Below are positions 35,141 through 47,020 of a stretch of 64,000 nucleotides of DNA, in pieces (within the stretch, counting starts at the first letter, position 1; every line of letters begins with the position of its first letter). The notes under the pieces are model-generated. The model was given only the letters and a program-made list of their open reading frames with translations, ran no database searches and was not told the origin of the DNA. The translations under genes were made by a program, and so were the position numbers. This stretch comes from Sipunculus nudus (taxonomy: Eukaryota; Annelida; Sipuncula; Golfingiida; Sipunculidae), in contig CM049317.1 in NCBI GenBank assembly GCA_026874595.1, positions 32,910,901 through 32,974,900 on the forward strand. Reading direction: 5' to 3'.

Positions 35141-38000
35141 TTCACCGCTCGTCACAATAAAAGTATGCGAATGACTTAGCCAAGCTGTCGAAACCTTTTA
35201 TTATACTTCCGCTAGGTGGTGAGAGGTACGTGCTTGGTTTGTACGTTTGCAATCTTTGCAACAAATTCTGAAAGATTTTGTTGAAATGTTGTGGAGGCTT
35301 AAGATAACAACCACGGAACAATCCATTAAGTTTGCAGGTAATTTGTGTTACTCTCATACGTTTTATTATTTAAAGGTTTCCTGGCCATTGTGACAAACGG
35401 CTCTTTTCTTTGTCCCTGTCGAGGCCTAGAACCATTGTTATAATCCTGATCAGTGCATGGAGTTTTTGATCCGTGAAAAATATTTCCTGTGTAGTTTGAT
35501 TCAGATACTAGTGTAGGTTGTTGCCTTAGGTTTCTTTCTTGTTAAATTGAAAAAAAAACTATTACATTAAAATTGACCCGCAGCTACAAATAAAAAAAAA
35601 ACCTTTTACCATTTAAAAAACAGGTATATTTATTTTTTTGTTCAAGTCTTATGATTACAACTGAATGAAAATGACAGCTATCACAAGCTGTTGCTATTGA
35701 GACTGCCAGTCTGTATTGTCAGCTTGGGCTGTCTGCGAAGGAGGTTAATCCCCAGCCTCTCTCCAGTAGCTGAAATGAGAGACAGCAAGGGAGATTTGGG
35801 CAAATCATAATACAGCTGAATCTTTTTTTTCAAGCGTAGCCTTGCCGTCTTCGATTCAGTCCCTCGCTGCCATAAGATCCAAGGGTTTCTGTCATAGGGA
35901 TTCCTATCCGTGACAACCCGACTCAGTAGGAAATGATAATTGGGCTGGTATAAGTCTACTGGAGTCGTGATACAGGCAATAACGGGGAATGCAACGCCGT
36001 GGTTTTCTATCTTGCTGTTTTCATATTGTAGAAAACAGCCAATATTCTTAATTTTAGACTACGAATGATAAATTAACACAAGAGAATACATGTGAACTCA
36101 CAACCCAAAACCAAATTCCGTCTCTATGGAGTCATTTCCTGTATCGCGAATAAGTTGACTACGTCCTGTAACCCGTGCAAGCCATGCCCGTAAACATGCG
36201 GTCAGACATTCAACGGACATTCGAAGGGATTCACCAATATGCTGAGTTAAAACGGAACTTTTTTCTCTCATGTTTGGTGTTGCTAGAAAGATGCTTACGA
36301 TTAATCTGGTTTATGTCACTTGACAGTGTTCCTGTAGGCCATGAGGTGTTGTCAGAAATGACATAAATATTTTTTATCATAGAGCCTTATAGCCTTACAA
36401 AGAAGGAGGTAACGGCACCCTGACAGCCTGTACGCTGGTCGTAGACTCTCTAATGTCTATGAGGGCCGGAATAGCGCTATAGAAAATCCATGCCTTAAAA
36501 TGCGTTTGTTGCAAGAGAAAAAATGAGCTCACAGTTTAATCGAACAGTAATCTTTGTAGCAAATAGCACACTATACACTCAAAAAGTAAAAAGGTATGAG
36601 GCTATGTTGATCTAAAAATGACACGATTATTAAATTAAATGCGGCAACAAAACACGCCAAGACGTGATTGGAAAACAGAGACCATATTTTAGTAACGCTC
36701 TTTCGTGCTATTAGCGTAATAGCAGCCTAGTCAATAAGATACTAGATGCATTTATGATAATAGTATAAGATAAAAGATGAGAAAAATCTAGATCGTTAAT
36801 AATCAGTAAAACAGTGCAAAAAACAACAGACAATACAATTTACTTAAAGCGGCCTAATCACCAATAACGCATGCTGCATTAACACGAGAAATAGCTTCTA
36901 CCCTTCAAAATAAATTTGTACTGCCAAAATATTGCCCTAAAACCGTTTGCTTACTCCTGTAAACGAGTGTTAAAAAGGGTGGACCGGGCGCGATCACAGG
37001 TGTAAACATAAACCAAGCGCCTGCATCGACGGGCCACAACAGGTGTCAATCATGAGTTGCCCCAACTCGGCAAAAAAAAATGTAATACATGTCCCGATGT
37101 CTTAAACATTGCGTGTTGCGGCTCACAATCGGACCTCTGATCACGCTGCCTTGTTATGGTAAACAGAAACACGTGGCTGTGTTTATAAACACGCAGAGCC
37201 ATAACAAGGTGTTAAACAGCCGTATACGAGGTACTGAGCCTTTATATTGAGATGGTTTTGCTTGCAAACTTTTGTTTGAAGCAAAACTGAACTGATTGTG
37301 TGAAAGAGTAGGCATTATTGCTCCTGATTTTGTCCCTTTAAGTTCGCTGGTAGGCTAAACGAAGCTAAGGTCCTTAGGCCACAGATCGTAAATAACCCGC
37401 CTAATACTCTTAAAAAATACCATTGATCTGTGCATCAATTTTTAAGATTAGTGAAATCTGACAAACTAGGTGGTATGCACTACAATATGTTCTTCTTCAT
37501 GGTTATATAAGAAAACACTATCCTTTACAGGGAACATTTCAGTAAAGCCCCTTTCAAACCGGGCCTACGCATTAACGCCGAAATTAAGCTGCGTACTCAT
37601 TTAAAAAAATTTGCTACTTGCAGGATCGGCGACGTCCCTGCGTTGGTTATGCATATGTTGGCATACGATGACGTATTTCGTCGGACTGGCGTAGGTTAGC
37701 GTACTCTTGTTTAGGCATGGCTTATAGTAGCGTATTATGTTGCGTAAAAAGTACATAAAAGACTCAGTTTCAAGTTTTAAAGATCATTGTAGTATCAAAT
37801 GTATTACTAAGGATTATAATGTGTGAAACTTTGATTTTCAATATGTTGATTATAAATGTATGAAGCTAGGCCATGCTGAGTAGTATTGACACATCCAAAG
37901 CTACAGTATGTCATTGCATATCTGCAAAGATGATTAAACTAGCATGTCCGGTACATCTGACAAATCTGCTCAACCAACATATCACTTTAAATTGTTTTTA
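35141..38000. other. No recognised gene; small hairpin at 37149-37209
   Basis: AT-rich intron DNA. CCTTGTTATGG at 37149-37159 and CCATAACAAGG at 37199-37209 form an 11-bp perfect inverted repeat with a 39-bp loop. A GC-richer block at 37550-37740 (CGGGCCTACGCATTAACGCC and relatives) looks like part of a short repeat element. Nothing else is recognised. Confidence 0.45.
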
Positions 38001-39540
38001 CAGCTCAACTCAAACTTACAAATGTGTACTCTGTACACAAAAAAGTTAATCCTCTCAACAACTACAGGCCAGTAAGTGTACTTACGGCAGTATATAAGGT
38101 ATTTGAGAAAATCATAGGAAAACAACTTGAGCAATTGCTAGTGGTGGGCCGATCATCGAGTTTTATCGAAAGTCAGTCGGTTTGCTGCCACTTTCAAGCG
38201 CTCGATTACCAAAGCCAACTGTCGATTACATCATAATAATGACTGTTTTCTTTCCAGAATGCCTTTATGTTATAGGCAAAAATGATTCTTCCATTTTTTA
38301 CAACATTCCCCGCTTCATATAATGAGTCTGTCTTCCCAAATAACTTCAGTATGTAACTGAGTATGACATGCAGAACGGAGGACTTATTAAACCTATTATC
38401 TGTGAACTCGTAAGGAGCGTTTCTAACGAAATGTAAATTGCAAAATACGGGCGGGAAGGCGTTAAAATACTCGGTAGTTCTCCAGGTCTATGCCAATTTT
38501 GCGAGATTTCTTAGAAATAATCTATTCAACCGATGCCAGGTGCCGCTGTTTAGGCCGTCCTTAAAAATTTCTTTTTGAGGGCTAACCCGGCCGGTCGAGT
38601 ATTTGGATTTTAGCTGGAATTTTTTTTTTACTAGTCTGCAATTTTCATTTTGGTATGATCTTCCCTAAGCGCACCTGGGCCCATAAAATATGCTTTCATG
38701 TGCTAGAAAAACAGACCCTTTATAGGCCTAACATTCTAGGATGCTCTGTAATTCCATTATGAAAGTTATTACCCGACGTTGCCGATCGTTAAATTTGATC
38801 CTTGAAATTAGTCTTTATACGTGGAAGGATCGTTACACTCATGCGTGAGAGGAGAATACCTGCCGGAGAAACGCAAGTGGAATTTCACAGATAATTGCAT
38901 ATTTCTTTGATAATTGCATATATTTGTCTGAACCGACAAATAATCGATCATCAGTCGGTTTGCTCAAACCGATGATCGATTATGAAAAAAGAACCGACTC
39001 CCACCACTAGCAATTGCAGAACTGCGGTTTTCACCATTATATTTCAAATTTAAGGCGAGACTATTTGTTCTGATGTGTCATATAGAAGATTTGCGAATAG
39101 CACTTGATAAAGGTTAATACGTAGGGGCAGTATTCATGGACCTATCAAAGGTCTTCGACTGTATGCCTGTTCCCTGCTCGTCAGCGCATGGAATGCACCC
39201 TTATTCAATAGAGCTTCTAACCGGCTTCTGACGGAACGGAAACAAAGGGTAAGGGCGATAAATGAACACAGTGATACTTAAAGGTGTGCTACAAGGCTCG
39301 GGTATTGGCCTGGCCCTCTTTAACCTTTTTATTAACGATCTTAATGGTTTCATTGAAAAGGCAACCCTATTTAATTACGCAGATGACAACACTCTGTACT
39401 GCTGATATTGTGAAGGAGATTAAGATTATTTGGAACATGAAACAGAGGTTGCTATAAAATGGTTTACACAAAATGATGGAAGCTAATCCCGACAAATTTC
39501 AGGTTATGTTGCTCCGTAAACAAAGTAAAATTGTCAGTAT
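38001..39540 (+). pseudogene. LINE reverse-transcriptase pseudogene, split by a hAT-type element
   Basis: Before the insertion the frame reads YSVHKKVNPLNNYRPVSVL, TAVYKVFEKIIGKQLEQLL, the start of a non-LTR reverse transcriptase. After the insertion, from 39018, it resumes in broken frames: GAVFMDLSKVFDCMP, then LQGSG, LFNLFINDLNGFIEKATLF and the catalytic YADD box at 39376-39387, then a NPDKFQ-like motif. There are several stops and frameshifts (for example TAA before the VGAVF segment and TGA after NTLYC), so the copy is dead. The motifs suit the Jockey/CR1 group of LINEs; a finer assignment is not safe. No endonuclease domain or tail is visible, so it is probably 5'-truncated. Confidence 0.85.
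38139..39009. mobile_element. hAT-type non-autonomous DNA transposon
   Basis: The element begins TAGTGGTGGG and ends CCCACCACTA, perfect 10-bp inverted tips, followed inwards by looser inverted repeats around CGATCATC and AGTCGGTTTG. It is flanked on both sides by the 8-bp direct repeat GCAATTGC (38131-38138 and 39010-39017). An 8-bp target duplication with TAGTGGTGGG-type tips is characteristic of the hAT superfamily. The 871 bp hold no transposase frame, so it is non-autonomous. It interrupts the LINE pseudogene, so it is younger than the LINE. Confidence 0.9.
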
Positions 39541-40534
39541 CAGGTAGCCCACTGAGTTATACATTCTCGAAGTTTATATATTTATTATGTCAATAGCTAT
39601 TTCTGCTGTGCTGCGTTTTTTTTTATTAAAACATGAAATGCAGTAAATAAGACTGACATAAACACGTCAGTAAAATCAACAAGTAAATTAAATATGTGAA
39701 ATATCCAGTTCATACTCATTAGATTTTTTTTTAGGATGAACGTGTAAATAAATGGTTGAACAATCACAAATATCTGATGGCTTCAGGAGCTAACACTATG
39801 ACTTAATCTTGCCAGTGTGAACTTTGCAATAACCATTAACATGGCAAAACTAAAATGAAAATCTTTAAGATGGAATTATTTAAATCGTTTAGTTGATTAG
39901 TAGAAAAGTTAGTTTAACATACATTGTACCTTCAAGGCAATCAATGCACGAGTTATTTGGAAGCTGATGCTTTTGTATTAATTTAATTGCACTTAACATG
40001 GACCGGTTTGAGAGAATTTTCATTACAGTTGGTCATATTCTCGAAAAGCTCGTTGACAGGTCTTGTAACACTGTACGATTCCAAGTATAAATGACTGATT
40101 AACTGGCATAATTTGTTAGCTTGATGGTCAGGCTTAAAACATGTAATTGCTTAGCGAATAATTTGGCATGACTGCTGTTTGTTATTCTCGTTAAGGTATA
40201 CCAGGGAACAGTCGAATTAAAGAGTTCCATGGTGAGAAAGTGACACTATTGCAGAGGTTATGCAGTCTAAAAAAGATTGACTAAGATGCATGCTATGTGA
40301 AAAAGGTGGCACATTTGGTCATTTCAACTAATGGACTGCCTATTATCAAGTTTAAGAATAAAACATGAACGCTGATGCGAGAAAATGACACCATTACTAT
40401 GGATTAGTAGTCTTTACGAAAATAAATATGACTGATTAATAATTAAATAAATTTAATTAAAATATGTCATGAAACTAGTCTTGATCAATAGGCATACTAA
40501 GTTTTAAGAAAAGAAATGAACCGGCAGCTGAGTA

Positions 40535-40537
<3 letters not shown>
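39541..40537. other. No recognised feature
   Basis: AT-rich DNA; nothing recognised. Confidence 0.5.

Positions 40538-40564
<27 letters not shown>
40538..40564. repeat. (TA)n microsatellite, imperfect
   Basis: About 27 bp of TA repeat with one ACATA interruption. Confidence 0.85.
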
Positions 40565-40565
<1 letters not shown>

Positions 40566-40574
40566 ATTACCACA

Positions 40575-40850
40575 TTGTATCGGTATCTAGGTTACTTCCA
40601 AGGCCATAATACAGACACATTGATTTTTCTGACAAGGCAGCGAGCCAGGCAGACCGGTAGACGGTTGGCAGCGGGCAGCAGGTTAGGAGAGAAAGCTTAC
40701 GAAGAAGGCAACGCAGTCAGTGATATGTTTAGAATTATCCAGCCACCAATCCCCTCTGCTAAGGCGAGGGCTGTGGCTAAGTGCCGATAAATCAACAAAA
40801 CGAGCCCCTGGGTCTCACTGATACGCCCGAGCCCTCCTTCCCATATCAAA
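40575..40850. repeat. Dispersed repeat, partner of 34570-34890
   Basis: Shares several blocks with 34570-34890 in the same order (see that entry). Identity is moderate. No protein domain is seen. Confidence 0.45.
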
Positions 40851-41269
40851 CAATTACGGTCGTTCTATAGTTTACTATCAGTTTGCTCACGACAAACCAT
40901 TGGGGTTTACCGAGATTTTAAGATTTGTGAGTTCATTGTCAATGGGAGTAAGTGAATGGTTATGTCATTTCAAATGTAGTAATTATAAATTACATAAATG
41001 TATTATCAATTACAGTAATGTATTATAACCATTAAAGACATCGCGTGTATTCTGATGAAGAAAAAGGTTAATATAAACACTATGTAAGGTTTTACAATAA
41101 TGTTTATGAGCCTCTTTATTCGAAGGGAACTTTTCGTAAAATGCAATAGGGTTATATACTGATAATAATCTGTAAACCCATTACCAAATCCCAGTGCCAC
41201 TGGGAAATTTTCCAATAAATCAACACCAAAAACATCTTTGTTTCGGCTATGTATTTATGGCTGTTATTA

Positions 41270-41660
41270 GAGTTCAGTTGAGAACTTCTTGATACCTTGT
41301 TGCCTTTTCAAGGAGGCTATGTTTATACATCCTCATTCGTGGGCATGTTTGGATGTGTATGTAGGTTGTATGTATATGTATGTTTGTTTACAACATAACC
41401 CAATCATGTACGGAATCTCATGAACGTTTAGGGCATTTCATGAATGGGCCAATGAAGCATCGAATAGATTTTAGTGTGTATCCGGCTCATGATCTGGATC
41501 AGAAACGTCATCAAGAAATATTCAATCAGTGATTCTTGCCCGAATAAACTGAGGAATATGAATGCAAACAACGGCATTGTGAGCATCCAACAGTAGGGAA
41601 CATCCACATGGCGGAAGCTTGCATTCCTTAGTATGCAGATTTCTAGTTAAACATTTAGTA
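41270..41660. repeat. Dispersed repeat, partner of 49090-49470
   Basis: Shared order of blocks: a TG-rich start, CATGAACG/GAACCTT, ATGGGCCAA, ATCGAT/ATCAGAT, GGATCMG/GGATCCG, a GAATGCAAAC block, then GCTTGCATTCCTTA/GCTGCATTCCTTAAAATG and TTGCTAGATT/TTCTAGTT. The copies are diverged. Confidence 0.45.
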
Positions 41661-41938
41661 ATCTCAACTGACAGATATTGTTCAAAGAGGCTTTTGTTTC
41701 AACTTTAATTCGCAGTATAGGCATTTGTATCTCCTTATATGACCGAGACATTAAATGTTATCCAAGCATGTCGTTTTAAATATCAGTTGAACATTCTTTC
41801 TCGGTCCACATAAGGACTCCAGGGGCATAGCCCTAGGTGAAACAGGGGTCACCCACATCTCAAACCACCTCTTTGGTCCATAAATTGTTACATTTTCCAG
41901 AAAACGTTATTTTTTAATAAATATATATAATGTATATT

Positions 41939-41939
<1 letters not shown>

Positions 41940-42003
<64 letters not shown>
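41940..42003. repeat. (TA)n microsatellite
   Basis: About 64 bp of TA repeat with one CATA interruption. Confidence 0.92.
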
Positions 42004-42004
<1 letters not shown>

Positions 42005-42993
42005 ATACCTAATGTATAAATAATAATTGGCCATATTTTAATTTACATCAAATTCCATTTATGCATTATTTTATTTGCAACAAAAAAGGCATTTTTGCGC
42101 ATAAAGTGATTTCTTCCTAAAAGGTAATTTCTTATTTTGCCATAAACATTTATTCAAATTATATCATGCATGCCGTGAATCATGAACCATGCATTCAAAA
42201 CTAATATATCTCAGTAATTATCGACCATTTACAACAGTGATAGACTGATCATAACTTATAATAATCTCTCCTTACGTAATTCAATAATATTATGTAAAAA
42301 ACAACAAAATAGTTTCCAAGCGACGTTCAAGTGTCAAACATACAATGCCTGGTAAACCTTTGCACCAAAAATAAAAAAAAAGTATCCGATATAATTTAGT
42401 CTATGGCACAGTTACTGCCGCTGTATATTGAATTGTAGTTAATTCATCACGATCACTGAAAGACCATTGTATATAAACCTATAAATAGACCTAGTTATAC
42501 CATTCTGTTGGATTAAGGATAGGCACTTTCAGTGTGCGGTTTTCTGCCGGTATACCATGACAATGCTGACAACAGAAAAAAATGAAAGGTTTATTGCTTT
42601 ATATATTTATGTGGACAAGAATAAAACAAACTGATGCTTAATAGCATAAACCTTACATAGACGTTATGGCCTTACACACCTGTCCTAGAAAACTGAAAAA
42701 AAGGCGACAGATTTCTGCCTGATAGGACTATATCATGATCGTTTTGCTATTAAACTTTTGTTCTAAATTGATGTTGATCAATGTATGTAGTATATTACAC
42801 ACAGAAACATATACTAAAAAAATATATATTTGTGCTTAATGGTGCATGGGATTGATGCTCAAAGCCTCTTTAACACGCTCGGTCCCGGGTGTCCGGTATA
42901 ATTGTACTATGATAAGACGACTTTCTGGAGGTATAGCCATAATTTCCACATGCTACCTATGACATCGGGGGTTGAGTGTGCACAAAAAAGACA
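42004..42993. other. No recognised feature
   Basis: AT-rich DNA; nothing recognised. Confidence 0.5.
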
Positions 42994-43448
42994 GTTGTTA
43001 CGACCCATAATGTAATAACCGGCCCATAATGTAATAACGGCCCATATTGTAATAAAAACGACCCATAATGTAATAATCATACCCTGCCCATATTGTAATA
43101 AAACTGGCCCATACTGTAATAACGTCCCATAATGTAATAAAAAACGGCCCATATCGTAATAACGGCCCATATTGTAATAAAAACGACCCATATTGTAATA
43201 ATCATACCCTGCCCATATTGTAATAATATGGGAAGTGGGAAAAACGGCCCATATTGTAATAACGTATTTATATTGTAATAACATATGTTTAAGCTAAAGA
43301 ATAACAGGGCACACGCTTAGTGTCATTTACATGTTATCCTGACCCCTTCCATACCCTCTCAATGAACATGTTACTAACCTTAATGAAACCATGGTTCACA
43401 ATTGAATAAAAAAATCATATTTTCATACACTAAAATATAACGTATCAT

Positions 43449-43481
43449 AATAATAATATAATAATAATAATAATAATAATA

Positions 43482-43517
<36 letters not shown>
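43449..43517. repeat. (AAT)n/(ATT)n palindrome
   Basis: AAT repeats switch to ATT repeats at about 43482, making a perfect inverted microsatellite inside the foldback element. Confidence 0.9.
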
Positions 43518-44276
43518 TTCATAATATATATATATACATATATATACATATACACGTATATATAACAGTTTTCATAGTACCCATATATGCATATTCGCCT
43601 CCCCCCCCCTAAAACTTTCGAATTTTGGATCCGCCACTGATCATGGCCCCCTGCCCTCCCTAAAACTGGTTACGCCCCTGGATCTCTCCGCTCTGAGCCC
43701 TATGCTCTACCTCTAGAACACAGAAACCGGCATTTTCAAATTGTTGTTTGGGCTAATTTTTTAAATTAAATTGTAAACTCTTGAATCGCGCAAATGTCGC
43801 ATCCAGGTTTTAACTTCAAATACGTGTGTTGAAAGCTCTAAATCTATGCGACGTGTTATACATTTTGACCTAAGACATCTTAACCAATGCATATATTGGC
43901 ACCAAAAAATTGAAGCAGTACCTACATTTATAATTTCCAATTCTCGGGAGGTTTCGAGAGATCATATAAAATATTCTCAATGATACATTGAGCAAAACGC
44001 ACTGAAATTTAAAGTTTCATTTATATTTTAAAAGAATTATAATACATAAATATGTATCGATAATGAAAGTTTGGTATATTTTATCTCTTAAAATTGACAA
44101 AATATTCACATTTTGGCGATATATATATACAAGTGTATTAGCTTTAATGGACCCACGCGCTTAAATAAATCCTAGAAATGTAGGCAGAAGAAATATTAAG
44201 TGTTTTTAGCAAACCAAAATTCATTCAATACGTGTTTTTGTTGGGCTTTTTTTTCAGAAGCCAAAATACTACCGCC

Positions 44277-44277
<1 letters not shown>

Positions 44278-44345
<68 letters not shown>
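44278..44345. repeat. (TA)n microsatellite
   Basis: About 66 bp of TA repeat within the foldback element. Confidence 0.95.
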
Positions 44346-44349
<4 letters not shown>

Positions 44350-44794
44350 TAAATACTTTGTCACCCTATTTAAACACTGATTCAACAAAAGGATAAACAT
44401 GAATCATGGCCATATTTCGCTCATATTACCTTGGTCACCGTTTTAAACAAATAGTCATTATGTTATCCAGTGGTTTTTCATACTTGTATGTTCACTTACA
44501 CATTCGTGTCATGAGAAGTCAGTATTTGAATTGTCTAAGTTAATTTGCATGAAATCTGATTTATAAAATTATTGGCCGTTTTACCCACCTTCGATTTTAT
44601 TACAATACGGGTCGTTTTACCCACTTACGATTTTATTACAATATGGGCAGGGTATGGTTATTACAATATGGGCCGATTTTTATTACATTATGGGCTATTA
44701 TTACATTATGGGTCGTTTTTATTACAATATGGGCCGTTATTACATTATGGGCCGGTTATTACATTATGGGTCGTAACAACAGTTTCGTGAGTAG

Positions 44795-46028
44795 TTTTTA
44801 GCTCAGCTGACTGTAAATCATCTGAGCTTTCGCAATCACTCTTCTCTTTGTACGTCGTCTGTCCGGTCGTCTTTCCGTTAACAGGACACAAATCGTAACC
44901 GCTGGACCTGGAATCTTCAAACTTGACATCCAAAATCTTCTTTGAAGCCTGGAATCAGGTTTCTGTTACCCATATTATTTGAGCTATGGGGCACAACCCC
45001 CCCCCCCCCCACCAGAATAATTAAAAATTTGATGCAAGTATCTGAACAACAATTCATTTATCACCACGATTCTTTGCAAGGATATTGTTCATGGAGTGTC
45101 TCATCAGTTTTTGCAAACTGGTGTCGCCACCTGTATTTTTCTCCATTTTTTCCATTTTTTTCTCTATTTTCGAGACATTAGGAGATGCGGTCTCTGTTAA
45201 CAGGGCACAAATCGTAACCGCTGGACCAGGAATCTTGTTTCTTAACACTGAGGGAGGTCCATGAAAAGTCTCCTTGGAAACCTGAAATAAGGTCTCCATC
45301 ACGCATATTGTTGGAGCTATAGGGCTCAGAGGTACCCCCCCCCCCCCCGAATAAAAGAAAATTTGATACAAAAGCTCAAGTATCTGAACAACTAATGCAT
45401 TAATCGCCATTATTCCTTGCATATATATATATATATATTGGTCCTGGAATATGTTATCAGTTTCTGCAGACTGGTGATGCCATCTTTTTATTTATTTATC
45501 ATGGGTTTCTTTCTCTGTTTTTTAGACCTTTATAGATGAGGTCATCAGCAAACAGGACAGTAATAGTAATGACTAGACCTAAAATATTGTATCTTGCAGG
45601 GAGGTCCATGAAATTTCGCCTTGGAAACCTGAAATTAGGTCTCTGTTACCCATATTCTCCAAGCTATAGGGCTTATAAGCATCCCCCAGAATAATTGAAA
45701 AAAAATATACCAAAGCAGGGCAGATATCATAACCATTGGACCTAGAAACTTCTTACCTGACATCCTGAGAGTTCCTCACAAGTTCTCCTCAGAAACCTGA
45801 AATTATAGGTCATTGTAACCTATATTATTTGATTAAGAGGCCATGTTTGAGCACCCCAGAAATAATGCAAAATACACACAACGTGCCAGATTCCTCAGGA
45901 ACGGCTGGATGGATTGTCATCAAATTTGGTGTGTTTATGGGTCTTGATGAACTGATCTTAATCAGTTGCCTGTGCAAGGACATGTCAACGTGCCAGTCGG
46001 CTGAGCGTCATGACCCATGGGTCACTTG
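44795..46028 (-). repeat. Dispersed tandem-repeat element, copy C (inverted)
   Basis: On the plus strand it starts with the tail hairpin (TTTTTAGCTCAGCTGAC...ATCTGAGC) and ends with the head in reverse (GGCTGAGCGTCATGACCC, then ATGGGTCACTTG). The body has about three units with C runs (45001-45010, 45336-45348) at the place where the other copies have G runs. It lies 14 bp from the end of the foldback element. Confidence 0.8.
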
Positions 46029-46195
46029 TTCGAAACTCTCGGAGCTCGATCAGAATGCGTGAATACGACACGGAAGTATTCCAAGGACGGCATCAAGGAG
46101 AGGGTTTGGAGGCAAAAGACGTGCAACAGGAAAGCTTCGAGTATTTTTACCAAACATCACATTCTAGTAGGATTCCAAGGTTTGGTTTGAAGTGG

Positions 46196-47020
46196 TGCGC
46201 AATATTATCGACATATCGGTATATCGCGATACAGTAATTGCGTATCGCGATTTCAAATGTTGATATTTTTCGATATTTTGTTAAACTTACCTAAAACAGA
46301 TCATTTATATGGTAGAAAGAATGTTTCTTAATGGGTTGAGATTAGTGACAGGTTGTTTTAGGTGAAAGCCGTTACCGTGTCTTTCAACGTTCACTATAGG
46401 AAATGATAAAATTGGCTTGATATACCAAAGATCAATGATCCATCCTAGGAAATATGTCTGCTCGATGACATATTGGTATACTATATAGAAGTATTTCCAT
46501 TCAGCAAAAATAAATATTGAACAAGGCCATAATAATTAATCACTCGTTTATATTCTCTCATCACATCTTATGGTAACTGCAAGACGATGAAGTGTCAAGT
46601 TATTAGGATTATTGTTTAAGAAAGGCAGCCTTACAATATGCTATATGGCTTTTTATCCCTCTGTCTTCCATCGATCCTTCTCTGCGCGAAACCACAGTCT
46701 AGAAGTCACTATTTGCCAAATTAATTGCAGATGTGCGGTTTTAAGAAAACTTTGATTTTAAGTGTTTCTAAGAGTACTATGTCAACAACAAATATGTCAA
46801 CAAGTAAAACCTTTACTTATCACATAAGTAAAAAATATTGCCGTATTTCGTGTTTGAAATAAACTGATGTGCATAAACTTCTATTTTATAATTATATTTT
46901 GATAAAATATTAAAATATTAAAGCAAAATTATTTCCTATAAATTTAATACAATAAAAAATCGTTATACGTATCACAGTTCACTACCATATGGCGCAATAT
47001 AGTGCAATACGAACTTTGTA
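46196..47020. repeat. Possible decayed inverted-repeat element
   Basis: The left edge (TGCGCAATATTATCGACATAT, CGATAC, GTATCGCGATTT) and the reverse of the right edge (TGCACTATATTGCGCCATAT, GTGATACGTAT, CGATTTT) share ordered blocks, as decayed terminal inverted repeats would. No target duplication or transposase is seen. Confidence 0.3.

Larger units (their letters stand above)
42994..44780. mobile_element. Foldback-like element with tandemly built inverted arms
   Basis: The left arm (42994-43283) and right arm (44572-44780) are inverted copies. The outer tips read GTTGTTACGACCCATAATG and its exact complement, and the match continues through CGGCCCATAATGTAATAAC. Each arm is a string of short units of about 17-23 bp, GGCCCATAWTGTAATAA with variable AC/AAAA spacers. 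A longer unit, ATCATACCCTGCCCATATTG, is also shared. CAG is present just outside both ends if the tip is taken as TTGTTACG, so the target duplication may be only 3 bp. The centre (43284-44571) has an (AAT)n/(ATT)n palindrome, an AT microsatellite and no transposase. Tandem-repeat arms are typical of foldback elements. Confidence 0.8.

Noticed and set aside
42907-43284. 125-codon frame rich in YYNMGRF-like repeats
   Set aside because: It is a translation of the tandem units in the foldback arm, not a gene.
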